DNA from: Cycas panzhihuaensis | Lineage: Eukaryota > Cycadophyta | Direction of reading: 5' to 3' | Length of the DNA stretch: 64,000 nt | Assembly: GCA_023213395.1 (NCBI GenBank) | Contig: CM041465.1 | Coordinates: forward strand, 84,761,741-84,825,740 | Part shown: piece after piece, positions 36,966 through 49,316 of the stretch | How positions within the stretch are numbered: the first letter of the stretch is position 1 | Layout of the letters: every line of letters starts with the position of its first letter | Program-made: the position numbers and the translations under genes | Notes under the pieces: generated by a model | The model's database searches: none | Seen by the model: the letters and a program-made list of their open reading frames with translations, nothing else | Told to the model about the DNA's origin: nothing

Positions 36966-37983
36966 ATGTCTGGCTGCTCTTGAATCAATGTACGAGATTT
37001 CATCATCTCCGAGATGAGTGGTGAGTGCTGCTTGGAATGTTGTTTCTTCCTCATCATCATCGTCTTGCTCTTTACTGAAGTTTCCAACAGGTTGCTTGCC
37101 TTTATGAATTTCAGCTCTCCTTTGAGAACATTGATAAGGATAATGTCTTGATCTGCCATAGTGATAACATACATCAAAGACCCTACAATTACTGGAGCAG
37201 TGCCCAGGTTTACCACAGTTAAAGCAAACTCTAGCCTTTTTGGGAGGTATATTGCGGCCTCTCCCACGATTATCTTGACTTCTTCCTTAGGTCATGCTCC
37301 TTGGGTCGAATGTTCTACTACATCCTCATGATTGGCCCTTGCTTCTAGGTCCCAAATGGAGTTTGGAGACAAAAGAATCTTCAATTTTTGTTGTGTCCTT
37401 ATATCGCTTGTTTCTCTACTCTTGTCTGAGGAGAAGACTTATCAATGTATCAAGAGTCATGCCATTGATTTGATCATTATTAGTGATTGTATTAATTGTG
37501 ACATCAAAGGACTTGGGCAGTTTGCTTGCAACCATCTCGACCAACTCTTGTTCCTCTATTTTGGCGCCTGCACTTAATAGATTATTTCTAATGGAAGTGA
37601 CTTTATAAAAAAATTCAGAAACAGTTTCAGATTCTCTCATATGTAAATTGAATAGATCTTCTTTGATAGCTATGATGCGAGCCTTGTTTTTTTGACCATA
37701 TCAGTTTTCAAATAATTGCCACACTTCTAAGGAAGAGTTTACATTTTCAACATAAACTAGAAGAGGATCTGAAATGGAGAGCTTCAGAGTGATTAGCCCG
37801 ACATTGTCTCTTTCCTCCCACCTAGGATAATCCAAGTCATCTTCATCTAGCTTTGGTTCTTTACCTGTAGCAATTTTTTAGGCATTTTTTGCTCTCAAAA
37901 GTCTCTATTTTTATCTTCCAAACATGATAATTATTGGAACTCAGTTTATCTTGATCTGACAGGGCTAAAACAGAGCAGGCCAT
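36966..37983 (-). pseudogene. Copia-3 gag
   Basis: The probable start is ATG at 37983-37981, opening MACSVLALSDQDKLSSNNYH, with the copia gag VWKIKIE motif after it. 37640-37416 carries RESETVSEFFYKVTSIRNNL and LVEMVASKLPKSFDVTINTI, closely parallel to copia-1 gag. A zinc knuckle region follows near 37230-37140. The central part is frame-broken. Confidence 0.82.
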
Positions 37984-38682
37984 TTCTTGATTAATAAGAA
38001 TTGAAGTTCTAAAGATTGTAAGCAAACTTGTCAGTACAGTTGTACAGATTTTTGTACGGTATCAAAGTCGTATAGAAGAGAAAGAAAGCGGTCCCAACTT
38101 CAAGAGCACAAAAATGGGGGTATCCAAAAATATAGATATTTTCCTGAGATCAGCTCTATTTTGAGAGAAATGGTATAGGAAAGCAAAAAACCTGCGCGAC
38201 TAGGGTTTGACATTTTGAGAGAAAAAATCCACAGAAAATGGAGAAAAAACTGGCAAGACTAGTCTCAAATCCTTCGAAATCAACTAAGAAAGGGATTTGA
38301 TGAGATAAACACCAGATTTATGAATGAATTTCTCAAAAAAAAAGAGATATGAACCTCAAACCTGCACGCATGAAGAGGAGGTCAAAGTCTCTTGAGATGA
38401 GCTCAGATCGATACTGTGCAAAGCAAAGATTGATGAGGAGGCCAAGATCTACAAACTGGAAAAATTTGAAGCGATTCTGACAACTTTGAATTTGGAGGTC
38501 TGTATAACCATACGGATCCGTACACAGTCTATACGCAAAGGTCACTAAGGATATCTTCAAGATTAGAAGACTTGATTTTTCTTTTTGACATTGATTTCCA
38601 CTGGATACCAGACGCAATGCTGATTTCTCTCGCAGATCAAGAAAATTCTTCAATCAAGCAGAGTGACCCTGCTCTGATACCA
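37984..38682 (-). other. Copia-3 leader and primer-binding site
   Basis: About 690 bp between the 5' LTR and gag, without a convincing ORF. The reverse-complement primer site abuts the LTR at 38671-38682. Confidence 0.75.
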
Positions 38683-38874
38683 TGTTGAGCAAACATAAAA
38701 TGAATCTCCTCAAGAGATGGATTGTATTAGATACAACAAGTACATATATACATGAAATACAATGTAACTAACATATATGATGTCGACACGTGTCATACAC
38801 TTGTCACTAAGTATGAAAGAGAGAATATGACCCTCAATGTATCGAAATCCTAGGTGAAACAATATAATCTAACA
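38683..38874 (-). repeat. Copia-3 5' LTR (192 bp)
   Basis: TG...CA ends in both orientations; flanked by the primer site and by CAGTG. Confidence 0.93.
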
Positions 38875-38879
38875 CAGTG

Positions 38880-41800
38880 AAGCACATTGTGTTTGGGTTG
38901 AGCTTCTTTCCATCAAATCCATCCCCATTCAGCTTGGAGTTGAGTATGATGAAATTGTTGGCTATATACCAAGTAATAAAATTCAGCGAATTTAACACAT
39001 GACCCCTGGATAGAAACCTTATACCTTCCTATTGTTTTAACTCTTGAGAGATAATAAGAGGATCAACTTGCCTCATAAAAAAATTAAGATTTTCCGCCAT
39101 CTGCAAAAGAGAAGTTTCAGGCTGATGGTTGAGTTCCATCAAAAGACCAACAAAATCCTTCCAATAGAGCTAATCAAAATCATGAAATTGAGCCACAGTG
39201 AACCAATTGCGGGAACTAAAAAATTAAGTTAAAGGAGCGAAATCCTCTTGACTGCCTAAGGGAGGGAATCTTGGAGGTAGCCACTTGTCATTCCAAAAAT
39301 TGACCTGACGACCAGTTAAACCAGGAGAAAAAGGAGTATTATAATGTAAGTTATCCCAAGTTGCCACTGTATGATTCCAAATAGAGGACCCTTTGTTGAG
39401 ATAGTTAGGAGTAGCTAATTGTTGTTTAGCAGAGTACGCAAAACAATGCTTCCTCCTAATAATGCAAACCCATTTGTTATTTTCCCTGTTCGAGAGGTGC
39501 CACAGACGCTTAGCTCCTCTCACCTTTGCCAAAATAAAGGGGTCTTTGACACCAAGGCCACCACGACCTTTGTGAGCCGACAACATACTCCATTTCACAA
39601 GGTGAAAGATCTTCAAATCAACGAACCATGATTTCCAAAGAAATTTTATAAGAAGACTTTAAATCATTGATAATACAATTTTGGGAGCTTGAATAATGGA
39701 CATAAGGTAATTTGGCAGTTGGGAAAGAGTTGATTCTATTAAACTTCAGCGACTGGTTAAATTAAAAGATCTAATAGCCCAAGCATCCAACTTCTTTTTA
39801 ATTTTCAGAATATAAGGTCACCAGTCAGAAATTTTTAATCTTGAGAGGCCCATAGGAATATCTAGATATTTGAAAAGAGTGGATCTTGGAGCAATAGGAA
39901 CACTAAGAGCCAATGCCAAATTGAATTGCATCTCTATTCTTACTTCATTGAAAATAATGCTAGATTTGCCATGATTAATTTTCATCCCTACTATGAAGCC
40001 AAAAACTTTAAGCGCTTGACTTCATGCACTGATTTCTATATATGAAGGGTGGCCCAATAAAATGGTATTATTTGCGAAAATCTGGTGCGTTGTGATCTTA
40101 GATCCATCAATAGAGATTCCTTGAAGAAGATCTATTGATTGGAGCCATAAAAGAAGAAAGAGATGCCTTCCATAGCTATTACAAAAGGATAAAGCGATAA
40201 GGGACAACCTTGGTGAATTCCTCTACTTATATAAATAAGACCATCAATTGAGCCATTAATTTTTATAGCCATTGAAACCGAAGAGATCATGGCTTTGATC
40301 CAATTAATATGGTCTGATTAAAGGCCCTTTTGAGAAAGAATAGCAAGAAGGAAATCCCATTCCACAGTGTCATAAGCTTTATTGATGTCTAATTTGAGTA
40401 TAGCAGCTTTTTGCTTCTTTGTGTGTATAGTATGGAGAGCCTCAACGATTACAGTTATGTTGTCTGCTATATGCCGACCTCTTATAAAGGGTGTTTGATT
40501 TTCATTGACAACCTGAGGGAGGAACTCTTTGAGCCGATTTACTAGAACTTTGGCTATAATATTATATGAGGTATTACAAAGGCTTATGGTCTCCATTGAT
40601 GGATGGTGGAAGGAATACCATTTTTGGGGATCAAATAAACTATGGTTGCATTGACAGCTAGGTTCATTCTTCCTATCCGACAAACCTCTTATGCTACTTC
40701 TGCTGATAGATGTGGAACCTCTTCAGAATTTATAGTTAATAAGAGCTTAATAGGCATTCCATCTAGACTAGGAGATTTGCCTTTAGGAAGCTTTAACATA
40801 ATTTTGTGGACCTCCTCATTAGTGATCAATCTATTAAGAGAAGCATCGAGGTTTCTACAACATTCCTCCGTGATAGGATTCACATTTGAGAGAACAATTT
40901 GAATAGCTCTAGCTCTGGTCAGAGAGAACCCCTATGTGGTCCACAATCTTTTGAAATGATGGTAAGACTCATATTAGATTCTATGGCACGAATATGTGAA
41001 TTTTGAAGGGGAAACCTGCAAGCACTTCAATGACCGTTGGTGTTTTATTACTTTTGCATAGTGGTTGAAAAGTTTTAAGTTCTGATCTGCGTAAAGTTTC
41101 CATTGAATATTTGACCATGCTTTCCATTTTTCATTTTCCTGCTTTTGCATGAGCAAAAATTGATTATTTAAATCAATAAGCTTCAACTAAAGCTCAACCA
41201 AAACTTTACCTTCTTCAAACTGCTTTTGTGAATCCTGAATAGTAACTAGTAAGAAATCATTGTGATCTTCAAATTTATGTTTGCAATATTTGCCAAACAT
41301 CTTAATATGAGATTTAAGGCCCTTCATAATCGTCGTCTATCGAGCACTTGGACTATCTAAGGTATCTGTGTTAGTATACAGTTCTTCCCACCAATGCTAA
41401 AGGACTCTCCTAAAATCTTCTAGATTAAGTAAATTTGTGTTTAATTTAAAAATTGTCTTTCATATAGTAGGATAATTAACTCCAAGGGAAAAATGGATCT
41501 TGATGGGAATTGATCAGATATCACAGCCGCATTCACTGAAATGTATTGATACTGGACAATTAAATGGATGAACAAATTAGAAATATAAGCTCTATCTAGT
41601 CTTTCTGCTATGCGACTGCTCGCCTGCAGATTATTGGTCTAAGTAAACCTCAGGGGGGCCTTCTAAAGAAGTTTGGAAAGACCTAAAAAATCTTTAAGTT
41701 CAGCAAAAGTCAAGTTATCCTTTTGATAAGGTCTTTTGAATTTACCACCTAATTTGTTATTAGGATATTCCACAAAGTTGAAATCTCCCAAGAGTAAAAT

Positions 41801-42232
41801 GTGGTAATGTTTAGCCTGATAGTTATTAAGAGTATTTGCCAGAACTTGCCATGAGTCGTATTTGACCCAAACATTAGTAGAGGTATAAACTCCAATGACC
41901 CAACAAACAAAATGATCATTTTCCATTTTCAAACATAACCAATCTTGAAAAGGACTTATAATATACTAGAGCATCTTCCACTGGTTGTTCTAGAAAATAC
42001 ATAGGCCTCTGATGAGTCAGTCTGAAATAATTACTTTTCATTGAGTTGAAGGCCATATACTATGAGTAGTGTGCCTCATGTCATTATCGGACACTATATG
42101 AGTTTTTGTCAAAACCAAGAAATGAGGATGATGATGTCGAACTATACGTTTTATCTCCAAATGTTTGCAAAAGTGGGAAGGACTGATACCCCTGATATTC
42201 CAAGCTATTGTTGAAATGTTATTTCTATCCAT
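38880..42232 (-). pseudogene. LINE B ORF2 (endonuclease and reverse transcriptase)
   Basis: Starts at ATG 42232 with MDRNNISTIAWNIRGIS, the endonuclease opening. 41932-41663 has FVCWVIGVYTSTNVWVKYD and LLLGDFNFVEYPNN, whose GDFN is a catalytic endonuclease motif. RT is legible at 40883-40318: KLPKGKSPSLDGMPIKLL, YNIIAKVLVNRLKEFLP, FIRGRHIADNITV, LKLDINKAYDTVEWDFL. The FADD box at about 40060 is degraded to FANN. 39616-39224 (RGGLGVKDPFILAKVRGAKR, then NFWNDKWLPP) is the post-RT region. Stops and shifts break it repeatedly. Confidence 0.88.
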
Positions 42233-43682
42233 TTAGTTGAGAAGAATTGATACGAGCTAAAGATTTGAGTTGGGTATGATGTGGGGCATCTTTATTATTG
42301 GGTACATGTTATTGAGTTTGATAAGAATTCACATTGGGAGGTTTTAGCCATTAAATTTCTGGTACATGCTCTAGGGAATCTACTTCCTCTATGAGCATGT
42401 TATCCGAATTCTTTTGAGAATCTCTAGAGCTAGGCACAACAACAGCTTCAGATGCTTGTCCTTAGGTATGCAAAACCACTTTCAGCCTTTTCTTTAATTT
42501 ATCTCTTGAATTGTTAAAATATGAATACGAAGACTGAGTACTCATGAGATGGCCTTTGCCTTTTTTTTTGTATCTGATTGGTGACTAGTGTCCACCCTCC
42601 TCCTCTTTCCTGAGGAACAAGTATATGCTAATGATGGGTGGTCGCTTCCGTGTGAAACCGTAGTGTTTCTTCAATATAAATGGGGATGTTTCCTACTAGT
42701 TGTTCATTTTCCTTCAGGTGAGAGGAGGGCCTTTGGTTTGGGATAGCTTCATCTCTCCAAGGGTCTAAACTAGGAGGGGCCTAGAACGAGTGGCAAATTT
42801 TACGAACATGCCCAATATTATGACATGCTTTTCTAAAGGGGACTCTCTCGTAATTTAAGTTAATTTTAATGAACTTATTTGCAACTTTAATAAAAAGATG
42901 TTCTTTTAACAGTTTAGTCATATCTAACTTGACACACCCTTTAGCCACCCCGCTAGTAATATGGCCTAAAGTGTCCGAGTCTAACTTGATAACCTTGCCC
43001 ATCATAGATACTATTTTGATTAACCATTCTCGTTCTTTGAATTCATCTGGTAAAAAAGATAGTTGAACCCAAACAAAAATTTTCGAAGGCTCTAGGTTAC
43101 TCGAATTGAACATGGGAGACCACCATTGAAGTGTTAGACCCGAATTTCTCATAAACCAAGAACCTCCATATAAAACTTTTTTTAGATTTGTTGTATTAGA
43201 GAAGAAAATATTGAAGAAGCATTTCCTTTTTAATTCAAAGGTAACCTGACTCGAGAGAATGGGACCCCAAACCGCTTTTGCCCATTCTTTCAGAGACCAT
43301 GTAGGAGGATAGAGATTATTAAATTTATCAATGAGAGTTTTTGCCTGAAGCTTCACACATATACTCTCAACGTCCTCAACTCGAAAGGTAATGGTATTAG
43401 TTTCATAATCCACCATTCCTGGTAGCGTGTTAAGGAGACCCTCATAAATAAATTTTTTCTAATTATCATGTTGCAGGGCCTAAGCTTAAGAAGCCGGAAT
43501 TTGTGGATCAAAAAGAAAAAAGCCATGAACTTCATTTAGGAGACTATTCTGTTGTATGACTAATAAACCAAACTAAAACATATTTTTTCCTAAGACAATC
43601 TTGGAGGGATTCTGAAATCCATATAGATTATGGCCGTATAACCTACCTAGTATTTTGAATTGGAGCAAGAACTTCCTCCATG
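42233..43682 (-). pseudogene. LINE B ORF1 (DUF4283-type)
   Basis: Begins near ATG 43682, where MEEVLAPIQNT is legible. The best block, 43416-42781, runs 211 codons: FRVEDVESICVKLQAKTLID, WAKAVWGPILSSQVTFELKR, KKVLYGGSWFMRNSGLTLQW, FVWVQLSFLPDEF, then a cysteine knuckle readable as ACHNIGHVRKICHSF. This is the DUF4283 plus zinc-knuckle layout of plant L1 ORF1. ORF1 ends overlapping the ORF2 start. Its twin is at 56228-57702. Confidence 0.85.
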
Positions 43683-43745
43683 GAGCTCACACTAGAAAAA
43701 AATAAAAATAACCTCCATGCTTTGCTGAAAGAGAAAAAGATCTTC

Positions 43746-44280
43746 CCATTCCTGGATGATTAAATGTTTAATCACATGACAGTATAAAATGTTGAGGTTT
43801 AGACAATAATAGTTCGACTAACAGAGATGTTCCCATTCCTCACAACAAGAAGCTCAATCCTAAAGAAATATTATTTTAAAAACATTGGAGACTCGCTTCG
43901 TCCTAGAATAATAATTGTATGCAATTAAAGCCAACTTCTCACTAGATTAATAAATAATATGGAGATAACTCCCATGCTTAATAAATCATTGAGTCATTTC
44001 AAAAATACGATTTGGACATTTTGATCCCCTGTTTTTCTTTCCAAGGAGACGCTCTAGTGGAGGAACCCTCTCTTAGAAAAGGTTAGTGCAGTCTTGGAAT
44101 AATCCAAGACAATTAAATATTATTATCCTGCTAAATAAAACATTTTTAAATGACTGAATGCTCCTCTTTGCATTGTACTTGCTCTTAGTTGATTTGTTGT
44201 ATAAGAATATTGAAATGAAATTACATCCTGCCTTCAATTATTATTTTATGATATATATTCCTTTTGTTCCTTATATCTGG
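43746..44280. other. Gene-free stretch beyond LINE B
   Basis: AT-rich, no domain or repeat pair seen. Confidence 0.45.
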
Positions 44281-44439
44281 GTCGCATTCGCACTGGAAAA
44301 AGTTCACGTGCAACACCAAAGGGTTCAAGTGGTATAAAAGTGTAAAGCACCCTCCAGCAACCATTGCAACTCCCCAGTCACCAAACACGTTTAGCAATGA
44401 TCTGACGTCGAGTCAAGATCTACAATAAGAGAATGGGCA

Positions 44440-44760
44440 AGGCACAAAACTATACTTACGTGCTATTGGGTATTCATCCCTGCCTGTTAGTACAGATATT
44501 ATCCATACTGTGATCGACAGGATAACGATCCACACATTGGCAGTCCAGTTATTGATAAAGCCCTAAATATTGTGAATCAGCAGAGCACCAAATGATGTGG
44601 TGATGGAATGAATGGAGGCACACTACCAAAAGCTGAAACTGCTCCCAATCTCTCCATAATTAGAATATGGTTGCAGAATGGACGTGGAAGCAAGTTCTCC
44701 CTTTCGCTACAAAGCTCACGGCCTTCCCCGATGGAACTCTTTGCAGAAAACAATAACATA
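44440..44760 (-). other. Gene-like patch, possible host exons on the minus strand
   Basis: Less AT-rich than the surroundings. The minus strand is open at 44759-44577 (60 codons, ending in HLVLC and a stop). Just downstream a second frame reads FINNWTANVWIVILSITVWI, a hydrophobic, membrane-helix-like stretch. It ends at a textbook donor (GTAAGT, near 44463-44458) and has a weak acceptor-like TTTAG before it. I do not recognise the protein. No further exons are apparent, so it may be a gene fragment or coincidence. Confidence 0.22.
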
Positions 44761-44989
44761 GAACAGAGGTGTCGCCGTAGCTATTAGACGGCGCGGGAAC
44801 GAAACTCAACACAAACGTTTCAATATTACAACATTGTTCTTAGCATTTGACCAAGAAATAAACCAGGGACTTGGCCTACCATCGCTATCTAGTGAAGGCT
44901 ATTCTCATTAAGAGGTTGGTCTGGCAAATGTCCATGCCAGCATTATAGCATTCAAGACACAGCTCGAAATGGCCACAAGGAGATCTCTA

Positions 44990-47060
44990 CATTCGTGGGA
45001 ACACTTGAATCTGAGCTCAAATGCTTCGTTGTCGTGATAACTGTCAATTTTGTAAAGGTTAATGCGTGTTTGGATAAACTTACAGAGTTAATTGAACAAT
45101 TCATGGGTACCCCAAAACACAAGGAGGAAACCATCAAATTAGAGGAAGAAACTGTACCAGGAAGTGGACTCCACTAGGATGAGAAGAAGATACCTTGAGA
45201 CCAAACTGAAAGGAGCTATGACCGCAACAAGTATGAAAGTGCATCTAAAAAAAAATTATTTAAGGAAAAAAAAAGGCAAAGATGCAATGATTTGGTTGAC
45301 AAAGTTAGAAAAATGATTTGATGTCCACTCATGCCTAGAAAAGGTGAAAATTTTATTTGTGACATTATATATAAGCAACAAGGCCCTCATTTAGATCAAA
45401 AAGATGCAAAAAGATTATGAACACAACACTAATTTTGATTGATTATTCTATGAAAGTAGGACACCTAGGATCAAAATTGTTTCTCAAAATTGATCCAATT
45501 TCAGCAATTAGATTTAATACAATAGCGTATAGAAGAGTTCTAAATTTTAGGGAACATGCTACCTATATAATTAGGTGAAATTTATGCATTAAAAGCATAT
45601 TTAGGAAGATTAAAGAAAAGTATTTGATTCAAATTACAAACCTTGTAACTTCCGAATATAAGATAACCCATAGCCCAAGCTCATAAAATGGAGGTTAAAT
45701 GTCACGCCATTTTCTATTATGCATTGCTAAGAAGAGATGACAAGGTTTTTAGGCTAGATGTAGGACCCATGCAAATGTCACAAGTTTCTAAACCTCTTCA
45801 AGTTGTACACAAGCCTACAAATGTCTCACCCTAATCATCTAAAGTAAGGTACATGTTTCAAATGTAGAAAAGTTATATATGCTCAAGGACAATATAGAAG
45901 TGGGAGTTAAAGAAGTAATTGAATGTGTCAATGAAGATGAGCAAATTCTTCGAGATTTATCCCATGATGTCCAAATATCTTTCAAAGCAATAACAATGAC
46001 TACAACTCCATAGATGTTTAAACTAGAAGGCCTCATTAAAAACACCTAGGTATTGATATTAATAGATAGCAATAACACTCATAATTTTATTAACTGATAG
46101 ATAGTTAAGTAAGCAAAACCATGTCATACCTTACAAGTAGTTCCATGTGGCCACCATAGAGGTAGAACCATCTCTCTTGAGGGCTTACATATAAAGGTAT
46201 GTCTTTCTAGTTCTAAATATACTTTGGAATTGCTAATATTTGTTATACTAGTGGGGTGGAGGGGGGCAGATGTTGTCCTAAGAGTGCAATAACCTAGAAC
46301 ACTCAAGATTTTCATTATAACTTATAATATTTTTATGATATTTTTCCAAAATAGAATAAGTCCTACCCCCAACACCAAACCTAGTGTTGTCCGATTAGAT
46401 GGAAAAGATATTAAATGATGACCTATAAGGGTATGCAGTTAGTTGTTATGCTATTTTAGTCTCATAAAATTTAGAGGCCCACTCTGCAATGCAAGAGGTA
46501 CTCTATAAATTCCCGAAAATGTTTGAAGATCCACCCAAGGAATTACCACCTGATTGTGAAATGGAACATATTATGGAGCTCGAACACAACACAACATCAC
46601 TTAATTCTAGGCCCTACAAGCATTCACATCATTATTAGGCCATTATTGAAAATTTGGCCAAAGGAATTATTATAGCAAAACATTATTATACCAAGCAAGA
46701 GCCCTTTTGTAGCATTGGTAATCTTGGTACCAAAGAAGTATGGGTCTTTTAAGATGTGTGTGGAGTATAGACCATTAAATAAGTTCATCATCAAGAAAAA
46801 GTTCCCCATCCCTCAAATAAATCATCTATTGGATGAATTATATAACACATGATATTTTAAGAAAGTTGATCTACAGCTAAGGTATTATCAAATTTAAATA
46901 AGGCCAAACAACACACCCAAGCCAACATTCCAAATTTATAAAGATCATTACGAATTCAAAGTTACACCATTTTGGCTCACAAATACACTTAGCTATATTA
47001 CAAGCCACCATATCGAGCCCTTTCTCAAAAAAATTGTTTTAGTCTATCTACCTATCTATC

Positions 47061-47097
<37 letters not shown>

Positions 47098-47970
47098 GAT
47101 ATACTAATTTATAGTGAAAAATAGGAAGAGCAATTACAACATGTTAGATAAGTAATTCAAACCTTATAAGATAATTCCTTATTTACAAACAAGGCCAAAT
47201 GTACATTCCAGAACAAGAATTAGAATATATGGGTCATATCATATCAAGCAAAGAAGTAAAGGCTAATCCAAGGCAAATTCAAGCCATCTTAGAATGGCCA
47301 ACATTGAAGAGTATGTTTAAAGTTGAGGGATTTTTAGGCACCATAGGTTTTTACAAGAAATTGTTCAAGGGATATGCACACATAATAACACCTCTAACAT
47401 AATTAACATAGAATGATGCTTTTACATGGGATAATAAGGCAAAAAAGGCATTCACTAACCTCAAAAACATTGTAACTATAAAACCTATATTGCCAATATT
47501 AGGTTTCTCCAAGCCCTTTATAATAGAATGTGATGCTTCTATGAAGAGTTGGGGGCAATTTTAATGCAAAAAGATAGATCACCTTTGAGCGCAATATGTT
47601 CGAAAGAAATGATAGAGCCAAGCCCATTTATGACAAAGAAATGCTTGTAATTATCCATGCCATTACCAAATAGAAGCTACCTATTAGGTAGCAAATTTCA
47701 AGCAAAGATTAGCCACAACAACTTTTAAGTGTATTCTTAAGCAACCTACCTTATCTGATGAGCAACGGTAGGTTAGTAAATTACAAAAAATATGGCAATG
47801 AAGTCAACTAATATGCAAAAATTTAGTTTTCAAGAGTTCAAAAGGTTATTCAAGTTCTATTTTGACACAATAGAATCATTTCACAAATTACAAGGGTTGG
47901 CTTATCAAAGGAATCTATTTACAAGCTATGAGAGTTGATTCATATTGAGCTTGGTTTATATACACCAGAG
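44990..47970 (+). pseudogene. Third Ty3/gypsy gag-pol relic
   Basis: Decayed gypsy element without visible LTRs. The gag part runs from about 44995 to 45840 (SELKCFVVVITVNFVKVNAC, later DAMIWLTKLEK). A protease-like IDSNNTHNFIN is near 46060-46095. RT is clear from 46727: VPKKYGSFKMCVEYRPLNKF, FPIPQINHLLDELYN and FKKVDLQLRYYQI. The active site near 47040-47110 is disrupted by a microsatellite. RT continues at 47199-47402 with LEYMGHIISSKEVKANPRQI and FLGTIGFYKKLFKGYAHIIT. RNase H fragments (ECDASMKSWGQF, near 47527) follow. Integrase is not found. Confidence 0.82.
47041..47098 (+). repeat. (CTAT)n microsatellite inside the gypsy RT active site
   Basis: Tandem CTAT/CTAC units with a few interruptions, turning into TATATA. 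The flanks read as the start and end of the FVDDILIYS-type box, so the repeat sits where the catalytic codons should be. Confidence 0.9.
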
Positions 47971-49316
47971 CTTGGGTCATCTACAATAGAGTTTGTTTTA
48001 TCAGTAGTGAAGCAATACCAATTCGAGAATCTTAATGCTTAACTAATTTGATGATTTCATCGAACAATCACTAAATAAAATGTTATTAAAGGTGAAAAAT
48101 GATTAAGTTAGCAACTACTTAACATTGGTTTTAGATAGGGTGTTGGTTTTAGCTAGGATGAGTTGCAACCATTGGTCACACCATTTTGGATACCAATGGA
48201 AAAATTGGTACACCTACCCAACTTTTGGGTAAGTAAAGCAACTTTATGTATTCTTTTATCATTAGATGTTGTTGTAAGCCAGCTTTGATTGATGGTAACA
48301 TTTAGGTAATATATTGTCGATCTATGTTACTATGTAAATTGAATGGAGAGAGTGCCAGTTGGAAGGAATTATTGACATGGGGTTTATAGGGTAGGCTCAT
48401 TCCCCAAGTGAAAAATAGACTGCAAGTGCTCACACGCAAGGTCACAAGCGGCTCGACATTGTGGGGATTGAATCCTGCAAGGCATGTATATGCAAAAGGA
48501 GTAAGCGTGGGACTTCAGCACACTTTACTAACTATGAAAATTATTCATAAGCTATAGACAAGCATTATCCTATGAGATACAACTGTTATGAAAGAAAAGC
48601 TTTGCCTATCTCATAACAATAGAAAACCCTTTTCATGGTGTTAGATCACTGTGAACTGCATGCAAATCTTGAGATTCCATAATGTGGTGTATACCATAAG
48701 GACAATGATTTACAAACAAATCTCTTATGACAATGTCCCCTATACAGGTTGTTTTAGGTCAAATAAAATAGTCCCATGTTCATAGCAAAACATGGCACTG
48801 CATGAAAGAAGAGTGCAAAATGTGTGATGAAGGAAACACCTACTAGACCATTTCTTCCAAAGACAAAGATAACAGACTCTGTGAAAGCTACTCATAGGAC
48901 CAAATATGCATGTTTGCTTTGAAGAAGCACAATCCATCCCATATGTTGCTAATCCTCTCGTCCAAGCCACTTTGCTTTTCCACCCTCCTCTCCCATTCGT
49001 CATCAGGAAAAGGTGTCTATTTGGCACAATTATATTCATTGATTTCATTTTACTTATCACAAAAAAGGTAAATCTCTTGGAGAATATGTCAAACAGTGAA
49101 TTGATGCTCTCATAAGACAGAGAGAGAGTGTGTTTGTGTGTGGGTCTGTGTGAGGGACTAGGTCCCATGGGGGGAGGTCCCATCTATTGTCTTGTATTGT
49201 TTACACAATGCAGCATATAAATTTATGCCAATTGGGCAGATCTGAAAATGAAAAATGCTGTACAAATTCTGGTGAAATTTTGTTCAGATTAAAAAAGAGA
49301 TCACTCCTCAATGGAT
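47971..49316. other. Gene-free 3' flank of the amidohydrolase gene
   Basis: No domain is visible. Open frames at 48740-49183 (minus, 147 codons) and 48906-49115 (plus) overlap and lack family signatures. A GA/GT-rich simple stretch lies near 49121-49146. Part of 49200-49316 should be the 3' UTR of the minus-strand gene, but no firm poly(A) signal stands out. Confidence 0.5.

Larger units (their letters stand above)
33672..38874 (-). mobile_element. Copia-3: complete minus-strand Ty1/copia element in LINE B
   Basis: Element of 5,203 bp with two 192-bp LTRs (33672-33863 is the 3' LTR, 38683-38874 the 5' LTR). The primer site appears as its reverse complement GCTCTGATACCA at 38671-38682, directly against the 5' LTR. 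The polypurine tract is CCCTCTCTT at 33864-33872. By hand count the LTRs differ at 15 of 192 positions (about 8%), mostly transitions, and the left LTR's terminal TG on the plus strand has become TA. Coding order on the minus strand is complete. Its proteins resemble copia-1 closely, but the LTRs are unrelated in length and sequence. Confidence 0.95.
33049..43737 (-). mobile_element. LINE B copy 1: L1-type LINE on the minus strand, split by copia-3
   Basis: Second L1 family. The poly(A) is the T run at 33050-33059. Going leftward from about 43737: ORF1 (43680-42230), then ORF2 with endonuclease, RT and a C-terminal zinc region, then a short 3' UTR. Copia-3 with its duplication (33672-38879) interrupts ORF2 near its end. 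Removing it leaves about 5.5 kb. Unlike LINE A, no RNase H domain follows the zinc region. A homologous copy lies at 56160-58417 on the plus strand, which supports the 5' limit. Confidence 0.88.

Noticed and set aside
48740-49183. 147-codon minus-strand ORF just downstream of the amidohydrolase gene
   Set aside because: No family signature, Ser/Cys/Phe-rich and overlapped by an equally open plus-strand frame. The amidohydrolase already ends with its usual C-terminus and stop at 49317.
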